From Portibacter lacus (GTDB taxonomy: Bacteria > Bacteroidota > Bacteroidia > Chitinophagales > Saprospiraceae), in contig NZ_JAJNKA010000016.1 in NCBI RefSeq assembly GCF_021533215.1, positions 49,939 through 113,938 on the forward strand: a stretch of 64,000 nt of DNA. The letters are read 5' to 3'. Position 1 is the stretch's first letter. Every line of letters starts with the position of its first letter. A program made the translations under genes and the position numbers. The notes under the pieces were generated by a model. The model saw only the letters and a list, made by a program, of their open reading frames with translations, made no database searches and was not told the origin of the DNA. Shown piece by piece: positions 25,097-34,179 of the stretch.

Positions 25097-27016
25097 TTAT
25101 TTCTTATCATCCACTTCCTCAAATTCTACATCGGTAACTTCCTCTGTATCTTCTGATCCTCCAGCACCATTAGCACCTGCAGATGGATCAACATCTGGAG
25201 CGCCTTCAGCACCTTGAGTATTCGCATACATGTCTTGACTAGCTGCTTGCCATGCCGTATTCAACGTTTCAGTAGCTGCATTTACTTTCTCAACATCTTG
25301 TAATTTGTGCGCTTCTTTAAGATCAGCTAGTGACTTATCGATCGCTTCCTTCTTCTCTGCAGGTATTTTATCTCCATGCTCTTCTATTTGCTTCTCTGTT
25401 TGGAAAATCAAATTATCAGCTGCATTTAGAATATCAACTTGCTCTCTTGCCGCTTTATCTGCATCTGCATTTGCTTCTGCTTCAGCTTTCATTTTAGCAA
25501 TCTCTTCTTTAGATAATCCTGTAGAAGCTTCGATTCTGATATTCTGCTCTTTGTTCGTTCCTTTATCTTTTGCAGATACATTAAGGATACCATTCGCATC
25601 GATATCGAAAGAAACTTCGATCTGTGGAGTTCCTCTTCTTGCTGGTGGAATACCATCTAAGATGAATCTTCCTACACTTCTATTATCTCTAGCCATCGGT
25701 CTCTCTCCCTGAAGAATATGAACTTCTACTGAAGGTTGATTATCCGCTGCTGTTGAATATGTTTTAGACTTCTTAGTTGGAATTGTTGAGTTGGCTTCGA
25801 TTACTACATCATAAACTCCACCCATTGTTTCAATACCGAAAGAAAGTGGTGTTACGTCTAGTAAAAGTACATCCTGAACATCTCCGCTTAATACTCCACC
25901 TTGAATTGCTGCACCTACTGCTACAACTTCATCAGGATTCACACTCTTATTTGGTTTCTTACCAAAGAATTTTTCAACTTCTTCTTGAATTCTAGGAATT
26001 CTAGTAGATCCTCCTACTAAAATAACTTCATCAATTTCACTTTTAGAAATTCCAGCATCTTTTAATGCTTCTTGGCATGGCTTAAGTGTTCTTGTAATCA
26101 AATCATCAGCTAATTGCTCGAATTTTGCTCTAGATAATTTAAGTACTAAGTGCTTAGGCACACCATCCACAGCTGTGATATATGGTAGATTGATTTCTGT
26201 TTCTGTAGAAGAAGATAATTCAATCTTAGCTTTTTCAGCTGCTTCTTTTAATCTCTGAAGAGCCATTGGATCTTTTCTTAAGTCAATGTTCTCTTGTTGC
26301 TTAAAGCTATCAGCTAAGTGCTCAATAATTACATGGTCAAAATCATCTCCACCTAAGTGTGTATCACCATTTGTAGATTTCACTTCGAATACACCGTCTC
26401 CTAATTCTAGGATAGAAATATCAAATGTTCCACCTCCTAAATCGTAAACAGCAATCGTAGAATCTTTACCTTGCTTATCGAAACCATAAGATAATGCTGC
26501 AGCTGTTGGCTCATTTATGATCCTTTTAACAGTAAGTCCTGCAACTTCACCTGCTTCTTTAGTAGCTTGTCTTTGAGAGTCATTAAAGTACGCTGGAACT
26601 GTAATAACAGCTTCAGTAACTTCACTACCTAAAAAGTCTTCAGCTGTTTTCTTCATTTTCTGAAGAACCATTGCTGAAATTTCTTGAGGTGTATATTTAC
26701 GGTCACCGATTTCTACTCTTACCGTATCGTTATCACCTTTCACTACTTTATAACTTGTTCTCTTAGCTTCTTCTGAAACTTCAGAGAATCTGCTTCCCAT
26801 AAATCTTTTAATTGAAGAGATTGTTTTCGTAGGGTTGGTGATAGCTTGTCTTTTCGCCGGGTCACCAATCTTACGCTCTCCATTGTCTAAGAATGCTACG
26901 ATAGAAGGTGTAGTTCTCCTTCCTTCGTCATTAGGGATTACAACTGCTTCATTTCCTTCCATTACGGAAACACACGAGTTTGTTGTTCCTAAATCTATTC
27001 CAATGATCTTACCCAT
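25097..27016 (-). CDS. dnaK: Chaperone DnaK (Hsp70)
   Basis: 639 residues, the full length. The ATPase domain starts [20 protein letters not shown] and contains [30 protein letters not shown] and [14 protein letters not shown]. The substrate-binding domain follows from about residue 385 ([37 protein letters not shown]). The C-terminus ends with the acidic tail [15 protein letters not shown] typical of DnaK. It is monocistronic between a terminator and an upstream region with a repeated element (27070-27170). Neither grpE nor dnaJ is adjacent. No CIRCE element is seen. Confidence 0.99.
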   Translation of the reverse strand: MGKIIGIDLGTTNSCVSVMEGNEAVVIPNDEGRRTTPSIVAFLDNGERKIGDPAKRQAITNPTKTISSIKRFMGSRFSEVSEEAKRTSYKVVKGDNDTVRVEIGDRKYTPQEISAMVLQKMKKTAEDFLGSEVTEAVITVPAYFNDSQRQATKEAGEVAGLTVKRIINEPTAAALSYGFDKQGKDSTIAVYDLGGGTFDISILELGDGVFEVKSTNGDTHLGGDDFDHVIIEHLADSFKQQENIDLRKDPMALQRLKEAAEKAKIELSSSTETEINLPYITAVDGVPKHLVLKLSRAKFEQLADDLITRTLKPCQEALKDAGISKSEIDEVILVGGSTRIPRIQEEVEKFFGKKPNKSVNPDEVVAVGAAIQGGVLSGDVQDVLLLDVTPLSFGIETMGGVYDVVIEANSTIPTKKSKTYSTAADNQPSVEVHILQGERPMARDNRSVGRFILDGIPPARRGTPQIEVSFDIDANGILNVSAKDKGTNKEQNIRIEASTGLSKEEIAKMKAEAEANADADKAAREQVDILNAADNLIFQTEKQIEEHGDKIPAEKKEAIDKSLADLKEAHKLQDVEKVNAATETLNTAWQAASQDMYANTQGAEGAPDVDPSAGANGAGGSEDTEEVTDVEFEEVDDKK

Positions 27017-27069
27017 TATTATATTATTTTTTGATTTTTAATTTTAATTACACTTATACTTAATCAATC

Positions 27070-27087
27070 CATATGCCAACGGGGCAA
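27070..27087. promoter_or_regulatory. dnaK upstream element, copy 1
   Basis: CATATGCCAACGGGGCAA on the plus strand, with an internal TGCC...GGCA inverted repeat. It lies 53 bp upstream of the dnaK start. A second, similar element (CATATGTCAATTTGGCGCAA) lies 81 bp further out at 27151-27170. Two related elements suggest a control site, perhaps for heat shock, which in Bacteroidota does not rely on sigma-32; the role is inferred. Confidence 0.4.
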
Positions 27088-27132
27088 AACTGACATTTTG
27101 TACAAAAACTAAGGAAAATGGGCAAAACAACA

Positions 27133-27170
27133 TGACATATTTTATTTTTTCATATGTCAATTTGGCGCAA
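27133..27170. promoter_or_regulatory. dnaK upstream element, copy 2, with inverted repeat
   Basis: TGACATAT (27133-27140) and ATATGTCA (27152-27159) form a perfect 8-bp inverted repeat with an 11-nt AT spacer. The right arm is part of CATATGTCAATTTGGCGCAA (27151-27170), which resembles the element at 27070-27087. On the minus strand it begins TTGACATATG, so it may also overlap a promoter -33/-35 region. Confidence 0.4.
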
Positions 27171-27234
27171 ACCTATTATAAAGGCTTGTTTATCGATTCA
27201 ACATTGCATTGAATAAAACAGGCATTATCTAATT

Positions 27235-28221
27235 CTAAAAATTAAAATTGAGAGATTTTGTTAAATCATTTGACTTTACCACGTTCTGAGCAACAGGTGT
27301 CAATAAAACTCTTTTCTTAAATTTTCTATTCCTTGATGAAAAAATACCTCGCCCTTCTGAAAGATTAGTATAAAATGGTATTTCCTGTGATGCTGTAATT
27401 CCAAGATTAGCCTGTCCTACTCTAACATAGTCTAATATTTCCTGGCCACCAGCATCGATCACGACATCTATTCCTATGAAGTCTCTTCTTATATTTTCCT
27501 TCACCTCTATATTATTCTGTAGGAATACAAAGAATTCGTTTCCTAACTTTAAAATTTCAGTCTCATCAGTAATACTTTTCGCTAAACTCCATTCCAATGT
27601 TACAGGAACAGGTTCCATATCTGGATCAAGCGTATTTACTTCTTCGAAATTTACGATCATACTAACATCATACACTGAAGGAACATTTCCAGTAGACTTA
27701 GGAAACCAACTCACTCTGAAATTCGTGTTGATATCAAAATTTAATCTTGTACTTGGCTGAGTGATAAGAATGGTGTCAACTACTGTGGTCGTTGCGCGAA
27801 TAGCTTCCTTACCTTCACCTCGATTAATAACCAATTCATAAGATTCACCCGCAGAGAGACTCATTTCAGAGGTACCTATTGTATATAATGTGTTAGGATC
27901 TACAGCGAATGCACCCTCATCTCTTGGAAGTCCAATTTCATTCCCGTTTACTTTTCTTAGAGTGTGAACCTCATTATTCCGCAAATTAACAAGTTGAACA
28001 TCTAATGAAGGATAATATATAGAATCCGATATTACCGCAATTTCCGTAGCAGATCTATCTGGATCCAAAAATGCCCTTTCAACTCTTATGAACTGATTCT
28101 CCTCAGAAACTGATAGCAATCCGTATACAATAGGAATATCCTGATATTCTGCATTTAAAACTAATGTGTTATCACAGCTAAAAAGTAATACGATGGTTAT
28201 AATTCCAAGTGTGTATCTCAT
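27235..28221 (-). CDS. DUF4249-family lipoprotein
   Basis: 328 residues. The lipobox is LLFSCDN (Cys16). The start of the mature part (PIVYGLLSVSEENQFIRVERAFLDPDRSA) is the hallmark of DUF4249 lipoproteins, followed by beta strands typical of the family (VQLVNLRNNEVHTL, LSAGESYELVINRGEGKEAIRATTTV). DUF4249 proteins usually sit next to a TonB-dependent receptor or other outer-membrane barrel, and are thought to be surface-exposed partners. Here that partner is missing; directly upstream is only a decayed barrel remnant (28238-28595). The gene itself seems intact. Confidence 0.85.
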   Translation of the reverse strand: MRYTLGIITIVLLFSCDNTLVLNAEYQDIPIVYGLLSVSEENQFIRVERAFLDPDRSATEIAVISDSIYYPSLDVQLVNLRNNEVHTLRKVNGNEIGLPRDEGAFAVDPNTLYTIGTSEMSLSAGESYELVINRGEGKEAIRATTTVVDTILITQPSTRLNFDINTNFRVSWFPKSTGNVPSVYDVSMIVNFEEVNTLDPDMEPVPVTLEWSLAKSITDETEILKLGNEFFVFLQNNIEVKENIRRDFIGIDVVIDAGGQEILDYVRVGQANLGITASQEIPFYTNLSEGRGIFSSRNRKFKKRVLLTPVAQNVVKSNDLTKSLNFNF

Positions 28222-28237
28222 TTCGCAAAGGTAAATA

Positions 28238-28595
28238 TTATTTGTTTTTTGTCTTCGTTATTTGTAAGTCTTTTCGTCTATCTAAGTCTGAACGACCATT
28301 GACCTTAAATAATGGAGAAGAAAATCCAAGGGAAATACCTTGTGTGAGATACCCGTAGTCATTAGTACTTTTTGTAGAACCGACACCCATTATATCTACT
28401 GCTAAATCAAACTAATTTTTGCTCTCCTATGGTTATAGAGTCTAAAATTGATCGCAATACTATTAGAAATACCTATATTCTTTTTTACAGTGTTCGACAT
28501 GATATCAGTATCCACAAAATTTAAATGAGGCCCCGTATAACCACAAGTTTTTCTTTACATCTTGTCCTCTAGCTGAATCTATTTTGATCTTCGTC
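28238..28595 (-). pseudogene. Decayed C-terminal remnant of an outer-membrane protein
   Basis: Minus-strand reading gives three consecutive barrel-like segments in alternating frames. KIDSARGQDVKKNLWLYGASF (28530-28595) is followed by a +1 shift into VDTDIMSNTVKKNIGISNSI (about 28402-28516), then a shift back to FDLAVDIMGVGSTKSTNDYG and QGISLGFSSPLFKV, ending with TAA at 28238-28240. TGA and TAG stops interrupt the single-frame reading, and nothing coding is found upstream. It is probably what is left of the outer-membrane partner normally found beside the DUF4249 gene, whose start codon is only 17 bp away. Frameshifts caused by sequencing error cannot be fully excluded, but the missing N-terminus argues for real decay. 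Confidence 0.6.
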
Positions 28596-28600
28596 TACAC

Positions 28601-28626
28601 TTCAAATATTTTTATATACATTTGAA
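28601..28626 (+). promoter_or_regulatory. Inverted repeat overlapping a -7-like box upstream of panB
   Basis: TTCAAAT (28601-28607) and ATTTGAA (28620-28626) are perfect 7-bp arms. TACATTTG (28617-28624) inside it matches the Bacteroidota -7 consensus TAnnTTTG; no TTG is found 19-20 bp before it. It is 17 bp upstream of the panB start. Confidence 0.35.
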
Positions 28627-28643
28627 ATTAAATTTGAAAATAA

Positions 28644-29462
28644 ATGTCTGTAGCAAAAGGTTCCGTTAAAAGAGTTACCACTAGTATCCTTCAAAACATG
28701 AAAGACAATGGTGAAAAAATAAGTATGCTAACTGCATATGATTTTTCTATGGCTAAAATATTAGACGATGCTGGTACTGAAGTTTTGCTTGTAGGTGACT
28801 CCGCTTCTAATGTGATGGCTGGTCATGAAACAACACTACCTATCACCTTAGATCAGATGATCTATCATGCTTCTTCTGTTATTCGTGGCGTAAGTAGAGC
28901 ATTCGTTGTGGTAGATTTACCATTCGGATCTTACCAAGGTAATTCTAGAGAAGCGTTACAATCTGCAATCAGAATCATGAAAGAAAGTGGTGCTCATGGT
29001 GTGAAAATGGAAGGTGGTGAAGAAATTAAAGAATCTATTACAAGAATTCTTTCTGCAGGTATTCCGGTCATGGGACATTTAGGTCTTACGCCTCAGTCTA
29101 TTTACAAATTTGGAACCTATGTCGTAAGAGCAAGAGAAGAAGAGGAAGCTGCTAAACTTAAATCTGATGCCAAACTGCTCGATGAATTAGGATGTTTCGG
29201 TGTTGTTCTTGAAAAAATTCCAGCTGCTCTCGGAAAAGAAGTAACAGAATCAATCAGTATTCCTACGATTGGTATCGGAGCAGGTCCACATACTTCGGGA
29301 CAAGTTTTAGTTACTCATGATTTACTAGGCATTACTAAGGATTTCCACCCTAGGTTCCTTAGAAGATATTTGGACTTATACGATGAAATTAAAGGTGCAG
29401 TAGGGCAATATATCAAGGATGTAAAGAGTTCAGATTTTCCAAATGAAAAAGAACAATATTAA
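28644..29462 (+). CDS. panB: 3-methyl-2-oxobutanoate hydroxymethyltransferase
   Basis: 272 residues. PanB makes ketopantoate from 2-oxoisovalerate and methylene-tetrahydrofolate, the first step of pantothenate synthesis (cytoplasm, Mg2+ dependent). Conserved family blocks are intact: [76 protein letters not shown] and [21 protein letters not shown]. It is followed 8 bp later by mltG; the pair is probably one transcript. No other pan genes are in the window. Confidence 0.98.
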   Translation: MSVAKGSVKRVTTSILQNMKDNGEKISMLTAYDFSMAKILDDAGTEVLLVGDSASNVMAGHETTLPITLDQMIYHASSVIRGVSRAFVVVDLPFGSYQGNSREALQSAIRIMKESGAHGVKMEGGEEIKESITRILSAGIPVMGHLGLTPQSIYKFGTYVVRAREEEEAAKLKSDAKLLDELGCFGVVLEKIPAALGKEVTESISIPTIGIGAGPHTSGQVLVTHDLLGITKDFHPRFLRRYLDLYDEIKGAVGQYIKDVKSSDFPNEKEQY

Positions 29463-29470
29463 TTGCTCAG

Positions 29471-30499
29471 ATGAAAAAAGTTCTCTTAGTTCTCCTTGTT
29501 TTACTATTGATTGCCGGTGGTATTGCTTATTATGTATATCAAAGTATATTTAAAGAAAATGTACTCATTGGCCTAGAAGATCGCGAATTGTATATTCCTA
29601 CTGGATCTACCTACGATGATGTGAAACAATTATTAGAAACAGAAGGAATTATAAATAATGCTTCCTCTTTTGACAGAGTTGCTTCTTGGATGAAGTACAA
29701 AGAAAGTGATATTTCATCAGGTAAATTTACTATCAAATCGGATTGGAATAATAAATCACTTATCTCTTTATTGAGATCTGGGAAACAAACACCAATCAAG
29801 ATAACCTTTAACAATTTACGTACAAAGGAAGATTTAGCTGGAAAGATTAGCTCTTACATTGAGCTAGATTCACTAACGCTAGTAGAATACTTCCAAAACG
29901 AGGAGACACAAAAATCTTACGACTTACTTCCAGAAACATTCCTCACCCTATTCATTCCTAATACATACGAGTTTTACTGGAATGTAACAAAGGAGGAATT
30001 GGTTACAAGACTAGCTAAAGAACATGACAAATTTTGGTCTAGAGAGGAACGAGAGTCTAAAGCTCAAGCGCTAAATTTATCAAAAGAGGAAATATATACA
30101 TTGGCCTCCATAGTAGAAAAAGAATCTCAGAGAAATCAGGAGAAACCTAGACTTGCTGGTGTGTATCTGAATAGAATAGAACGAGGAATTCCTCTCCAAG
30201 CGGACCCTACTGTAGTATATGCCAATGGAGATTTCGGTCTACGAAGAGTATTACTGAAGCATTTGGAGTTCGATTCACCTTATAATACATATAAATATGC
30301 AGGTTTGCCTCCTGGACCAATTTATATGCCATCTATTGCTAGTATTGACGCAGTTCTAAATAGAGAGAAACACAAGTATTTATATTTCTGCGCGAGTCCA
30401 GAAATACAAGGCGCACATCTTTTTGCTGAAACATTATCTCAGCACAATGCTAATGCTAGAAGATATCACAGATGGTTGAATGCTCAAGGAATCAGGTAG
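29471..30499 (+). CDS. mltG: Endolytic transglycosylase MltG
   Basis: 342 residues. One N-terminal membrane span (KVLLVLLVLLLIAGGIAYYVY) anchors it in the inner membrane. Then comes a LysM-like region (LYIPTGSTYDDVKQLLETEGII) and the YceG catalytic domain: TLASIVEKESQRNQEKPRLAGVYLNRIERGIPLQADPTV, with the catalytic Glu in VEKESQ, and the conserved YNTYKYAGLPPGPIYMPS. MltG cuts nascent glycan strands and helps to set their length. It is 8 bp downstream of panB and convergent with a lipoprotein gene. Confidence 0.95.
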   Translation: MKKVLLVLLVLLLIAGGIAYYVYQSIFKENVLIGLEDRELYIPTGSTYDDVKQLLETEGIINNASSFDRVASWMKYKESDISSGKFTIKSDWNNKSLISLLRSGKQTPIKITFNNLRTKEDLAGKISSYIELDSLTLVEYFQNEETQKSYDLLPETFLTLFIPNTYEFYWNVTKEELVTRLAKEHDKFWSREERESKAQALNLSKEEIYTLASIVEKESQRNQEKPRLAGVYLNRIERGIPLQADPTVVYANGDFGLRRVLLKHLEFDSPYNTYKYAGLPPGPIYMPSIASIDAVLNREKHKYLYFCASPEIQGAHLFAETLSQHNANARRYHRWLNAQGIR

Positions 30500-30509
30500 A
30501 TATTTATGC

Positions 30510-30974
30510 TTATTTTTCTAAATTCGAACTTTTCTTGACCAATTTTAACTGCATTGCATGATGTCCAAACTTCGGAGTCCCAATCCAAACCATCATTGCT
30601 TTATTATGCTTTATAGACCATTCTGAATTTAAATCAGGATTATCAGATTCAAGTAGAACAATGTTCTTATTTAGATCTAAATTATATTTACCTAAATTCG
30701 AGAAACCTTCACCTTTCCATGAATAAGAACCATTTTCTTTAAATTCAACAATGCTTTCAATCCAATTATTATTAGCCGAGATCTGCCCATTATCTAATAC
30801 GATTTCGACTATCCAAGAATTATTCGTTAACGTAGATTTCTCTATATTATCACTAGATTGAGGTGCAGCCTTTTGACTGGAAGCAGCAGGAACTACTTTA
30901 TCCTTATTATCCGTAGTGCTATCCGTTTTACAGGCAACACAAATTATTAAAACTGAAAAAATAAAATACTTCAT
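30510..30974 (-). CDS. Lipoprotein of unknown function
   Basis: 154 residues with a lipobox (MKYFIFSVLIICVACKTD; Cys15). A Ser/Asp/Lys linker (about residues 17-45) precedes a small beta domain: NNSWIVEIVLDNGQI, IVEFKENGSYSWKGEG, KYNLDLNKNIVLLES and MQLKLVKK. The W-x(n)-F-x-x-x-G-x-Y/W arrangement is like the lipocalin-type lipoproteins of Bacteroidota, similar in style to the one at 1814-2218. Divergent from tilS, with the tilS-side region starting right at its own start codon. Confidence 0.72.
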   Translation of the reverse strand: MKYFIFSVLIICVACKTDSTTDNKDKVVPAASSQKAAPQSSDNIEKSTLTNNSWIVEIVLDNGQISANNNWIESIVEFKENGSYSWKGEGFSNLGKYNLDLNKNIVLLESDNPDLNSEWSIKHNKAMMVWIGTPKFGHHAMQLKLVKKSSNLEK

Positions 30975-31048
30975 TATTGAATTTCCTGATTTTGATATTT
31001 ATTTTAGTAATATTCGGAATCTTAACTAAGCAGTGTAAAATTAAAAAG

Positions 31049-32362
31049 ATGCTTGACAAATTCAACCATTTTATTTCTAATCAAGAATTAGTCCATAAAA
31101 GTCAGAAGATTCTGATTGCAGTCAGTGGAGGTGTAGATTCAATGTGTATGACTGAATTATTCCGAAGAACGGGATATGATATAGGCATTGCTCATTTAAA
31201 CCATGGAATGAGGGGCAATAGCTCTGATGAAGATGAAAAATTATGCAAAGCGTATGCTAAAAAACACCAAATTGAATTCTTTTCAAGGAAAGTAGATTTT
31301 TCAGATATCACCAGTAATTTCCAGTCTGAAGCTCGACGAATTCGATATAAATGGCTGAATCAGATCGTATCAGAAAATGACTATGACCTAATAGCTACCG
31401 CACATCATAAGGATGATCAAATAGAAAACTTCTTCATTAGGATTAACAGAAATTCTGGATTAAATGGGTTAAGTGGTATTAAAGCAAAATTTAATAATAT
31501 TATTAGACCATTACTATTTGCTTCTAAAGAAGATATTTTACTCTTTGTACAATCAGAGAACATTCCATTTCGAGAGGATGAATCCAACATAGAATCAAAA
31601 TATCGCAGAAATTTCTTTAGAAATGAAATCATTCCTTTAATAGAAAAGAAGATTCCTGGATATAAGTATAATGTTCATTCTACTATAGAAAAGGTAAATG
31701 AAGCAAATGTTCTTTTAAATCATTTGGTTTCAGGGATCGAGGATGAGGTTACTTTTAAAGAAAATGACCAAATTTTCATTTCGTTGCATGGTCTCAAGAC
31801 ATTTCCTTCACCCCAATTAATACTTTTTTATATTTTGCATAAATATGGATTAAATAGAACACAATCAGATAATTTATACGAAGCGGATACTGGGGCTGTA
31901 ATCCAATCAGAAAAATTAATTTTCTTAAAGAATAGATCGGAAATCGTCATAAAAAAGAGATCAACAAAAAAATCTTCAATTATAAATATTGAATTATTCG
32001 AGACTCCATATCCTATAGGCAGATTAAATGAAATCACTTTATCTAAAGTGGATAATAAACAGCAGAAAAATAATGAAAGTGAAATATTTATAAGTCCTGA
32101 AGTAAAATTACCACTAACCGTTAGAAGTCGAAAAGAAGGAGACCGGTTTTATCCAATCGGAATGGACATGAAGCAAAAAAAGGTTAAGAAATTTTTGATT
32201 GATATAAAACTTAATCAATTTGAAAAAGATGCTATTCAATTACTGGTGGATCAGAATGATGAGATAATATGGGTTATCGGCTACCGTGCAGATGAAAGAT
32301 ATAAAATTGATCCTGAAATGGAACACGTAATAAAGGTGAAAATTTCAAAACATAGTGGATAA
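31049..32362 (+). CDS. tilS: tRNA(Ile)-lysidine synthetase
   Basis: About 438 residues from ATG at 31049; an upstream TTG at 30977 would add a spurious hydrophobic segment. TilS converts C34 of the AUA-reading tRNA-Ile to lysidine using ATP. The PP-loop ILIAVSGGVDSMCM is at the N-terminus, with HLNHGMRGNSSDED and TAHHKDDQIENFFIR following, and the C-terminal substrate-recognition domain contains LPLTVRSRKEGDRFYPIGM and KKVKKFLIDIKL. It is essential in most bacteria. The cytochrome oxidase subunit gene starts 17 bp after it. Confidence 0.96.
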   Translation: MLDKFNHFISNQELVHKSQKILIAVSGGVDSMCMTELFRRTGYDIGIAHLNHGMRGNSSDEDEKLCKAYAKKHQIEFFSRKVDFSDITSNFQSEARRIRYKWLNQIVSENDYDLIATAHHKDDQIENFFIRINRNSGLNGLSGIKAKFNNIIRPLLFASKEDILLFVQSENIPFREDESNIESKYRRNFFRNEIIPLIEKKIPGYKYNVHSTIEKVNEANVLLNHLVSGIEDEVTFKENDQIFISLHGLKTFPSPQLILFYILHKYGLNRTQSDNLYEADTGAVIQSEKLIFLKNRSEIVIKKRSTKKSSIINIELFETPYPIGRLNEITLSKVDNKQQKNNESEIFISPEVKLPLTVRSRKEGDRFYPIGMDMKQKKVKKFLIDIKLNQFEKDAIQLLVDQNDEIIWVIGYRADERYKIDPEMEHVIKVKISKHSG

Positions 32363-32379
32363 AACATTGTTTGATCATC

Positions 32380-32976
32380 ATGGCTGAAGAAAGAGCATTT
32401 TTGATCCATCCTAAACAGATAATTATCACCTTAGTCATTGCAGCAGTGACTATGCTGTTTATTGCATTCAGTATTTCATATTTATACAACAGAATGCAGA
32501 GCGGGATTCCTCCTGTCAAGCTGCCGAATTTATTTTATTTCAATACCTTATTTCTATTATCTAGTAGTTACACACTACATTTAGCAAACAAGGCATATTT
32601 ATCTGATCTGACAGAACGCTATAAAGTCTTAATAGGTGTAACCATTATCTCGTCTATTATTTTTCTTGTGCTGCAATTTTTCGCTTGGAAGCAAATGATT
32701 AACATGAACATTTTTGTTGATGCAGCCAATACTGGATCTTACATGTATTTATTATCTGCAACACACTTTGTCCATGTCATCGGTGGCTTACCTTTTCTAA
32801 TTGTATTTTTTGTAAATGCATTAAAGAAAATGAAATCACCAGTAAGCGTACTCATTTATTTTTCAGATCCAGATAAAAAGAGAGATTTACAATTATTAAC
32901 AACATATTGGCATTATATAGACATCTTGTGGATTTATTTGGTATTATTTTTTCTACTTAATTACTGGATACAATAA
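32380..32976 (+). CDS. Cytochrome c oxidase subunit III-like membrane protein
   Basis: 198 residues from ATG at 32380, three codons inside a longer frame that begins with TTG. Five hydrophobic spans are visible (LVIAAVTMLFIAFSISYLY, TLFLLSSSYTLHLA, VTIISSIIFLVLQFFAW, TGSYMYLLSATHFVHVIGGLPFLIVFF, YIDILWIYLVLFFLLNYW). The motifs ATHFVHVIGG and TYWHYIDILWIYLVLFF match the heme-copper oxidase subunit III signature (xHxxHVxxG and WHxVDxVW). The length fits the short Bacteroidota type. The other oxidase subunits are not here; it stands next to tilS. Confidence 0.88.
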   Translation: MAEERAFLIHPKQIIITLVIAAVTMLFIAFSISYLYNRMQSGIPPVKLPNLFYFNTLFLLSSSYTLHLANKAYLSDLTERYKVLIGVTIISSIIFLVLQFFAWKQMINMNIFVDAANTGSYMYLLSATHFVHVIGGLPFLIVFFVNALKKMKSPVSVLIYFSDPDKKRDLQLLTTYWHYIDILWIYLVLFFLLNYWIQ

Positions 32977-33043
32977 AAAGTTAATGCTTTCTTAAAATTA
33001 CATATAATAATCTATTATCATTTATAAGATTTATTTTTACATT

Positions 33044-34150
33044 ATGAAACATAGTATACTCATTTTATTTGCGACACTTTTAGTAGCTGCATCTTGTTCA
33101 GAAACTTCTACAGATGGTATATCTGGAACCATTAGCGGTGCCGAAAATTTATCTGTTTACTTTGATAAAGTAAATCCTGACGGAACGAATAATTCATTGA
33201 CCCAAGTACCAGCAAGTGGTTCAGGTAAATTTAACATTGACCTAGAAGATCCACTGGAAGAGGGTGTATATAGAGTAAGAATCGGAGCTAAGAGTGCTTA
33301 TATCATACATCAACCATCAGACATAGGAACAAATATTTCTGGAAGTATAGATGATTTCAGTACATACTCTTATTCTGTTTCAGGTAGCCCATTATCGGAA
33401 GAATTCCGTTCTTTAATGAATCAATATGTCAATAAGCAAAAAACTATAGATGACATGAAGACTGCTATAAAAGGAGATCTTCATCCTTTAATATCTATGG
33501 AAGCTGCTAATACACTGTTCAAATCTAATCCAGCTTTCTTAGATGTTCATGGTGCTGTTAATAACAAACTAAGAGCTAGTTATCCTAATTCCACATTTAC
33601 TTTACGCCATTCTGAAATGTATACATTACTTCAGAATCAAATTGCGGCTTCACAAAGAAGTACTGGTAAATTTAGAATAGGTGATGAAGCACCGGATATC
33701 GCTCTACCCGACCCTTCTGGTAAAGTTCGAAAGCTTTCAGATCTAAGAGGGGAAGTAGTCTTAATTGATTTTTGGGCAAGTTGGTGTGGACCATGTAGAA
33801 AAGACAATCCAAAAGTCGTTAAAATTTATAAAAAATATAAAGACAAAGGTTTCAATATTTTCAGCGTTTCTCTAGACGGAATTCATCCAAGAAGATTACC
33901 TGCCTATAAAACGCAAGCGGAAGTAGATAAGCAGATTCAAGCATCTAAAGATAGATGGGTCGGAGCAATCGAGAAAGATCAACTTGAATGGGATAATCAT
34001 GTCAGTGAATTAAAACACTGGAATTCGAATGTGACTAAGCTATATGGGGTTTCATCTATTCCACAAACATTCTTAGTAGATCGTGAAGGCAAAATTGCGG
34101 CGTTAAACCCAAGATATAATCTAGAGCAAGTATTACAAGAATTCTTATAA
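33044..34150 (+). CDS. TlpA/ResA-like thioredoxin-fold lipoprotein (DUF4369-type N-terminus)
   Basis: 368 residues. Lipobox LLVAASCSE (Cys18). Residues 20-115 form a beta domain like DUF4369 (ISGTISGAENLSVYFDK, GKFNIDLEDPLEEGVYRVRIG), then a helical linker, then a thioredoxin domain from about residue 213 (GDEAPDIALPDPSGKVRKLSDLRGEVVLIDFWASWCGPC). The active site WCGPC (Cys248, Cys251) is complete, and the cis-Pro loop is seen at SSIPQTFLVDREG. It is a membrane-attached thiol-disulfide oxidoreductase, probably reducing cysteines in the periplasm. An insertion rich in charged residues (RLPAYKTQAEVDKQIQ) separates the last strands. Confidence 0.93.
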   Translation: MKHSILILFATLLVAASCSETSTDGISGTISGAENLSVYFDKVNPDGTNNSLTQVPASGSGKFNIDLEDPLEEGVYRVRIGAKSAYIIHQPSDIGTNISGSIDDFSTYSYSVSGSPLSEEFRSLMNQYVNKQKTIDDMKTAIKGDLHPLISMEAANTLFKSNPAFLDVHGAVNNKLRASYPNSTFTLRHSEMYTLLQNQIAASQRSTGKFRIGDEAPDIALPDPSGKVRKLSDLRGEVVLIDFWASWCGPCRKDNPKVVKIYKKYKDKGFNIFSVSLDGIHPRRLPAYKTQAEVDKQIQASKDRWVGAIEKDQLEWDNHVSELKHWNSNVTKLYGVSSIPQTFLVDREGKIAALNPRYNLEQVLQEFL

Positions 34151-34179
34151 GCCATTAAATTTAGTAGTAGCAATAAATG

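Noticed and set aside
25305..25712. 135-residue plus-strand ORF within dnaK
   Set aside because: Shadow of a highly conserved gene in another frame.
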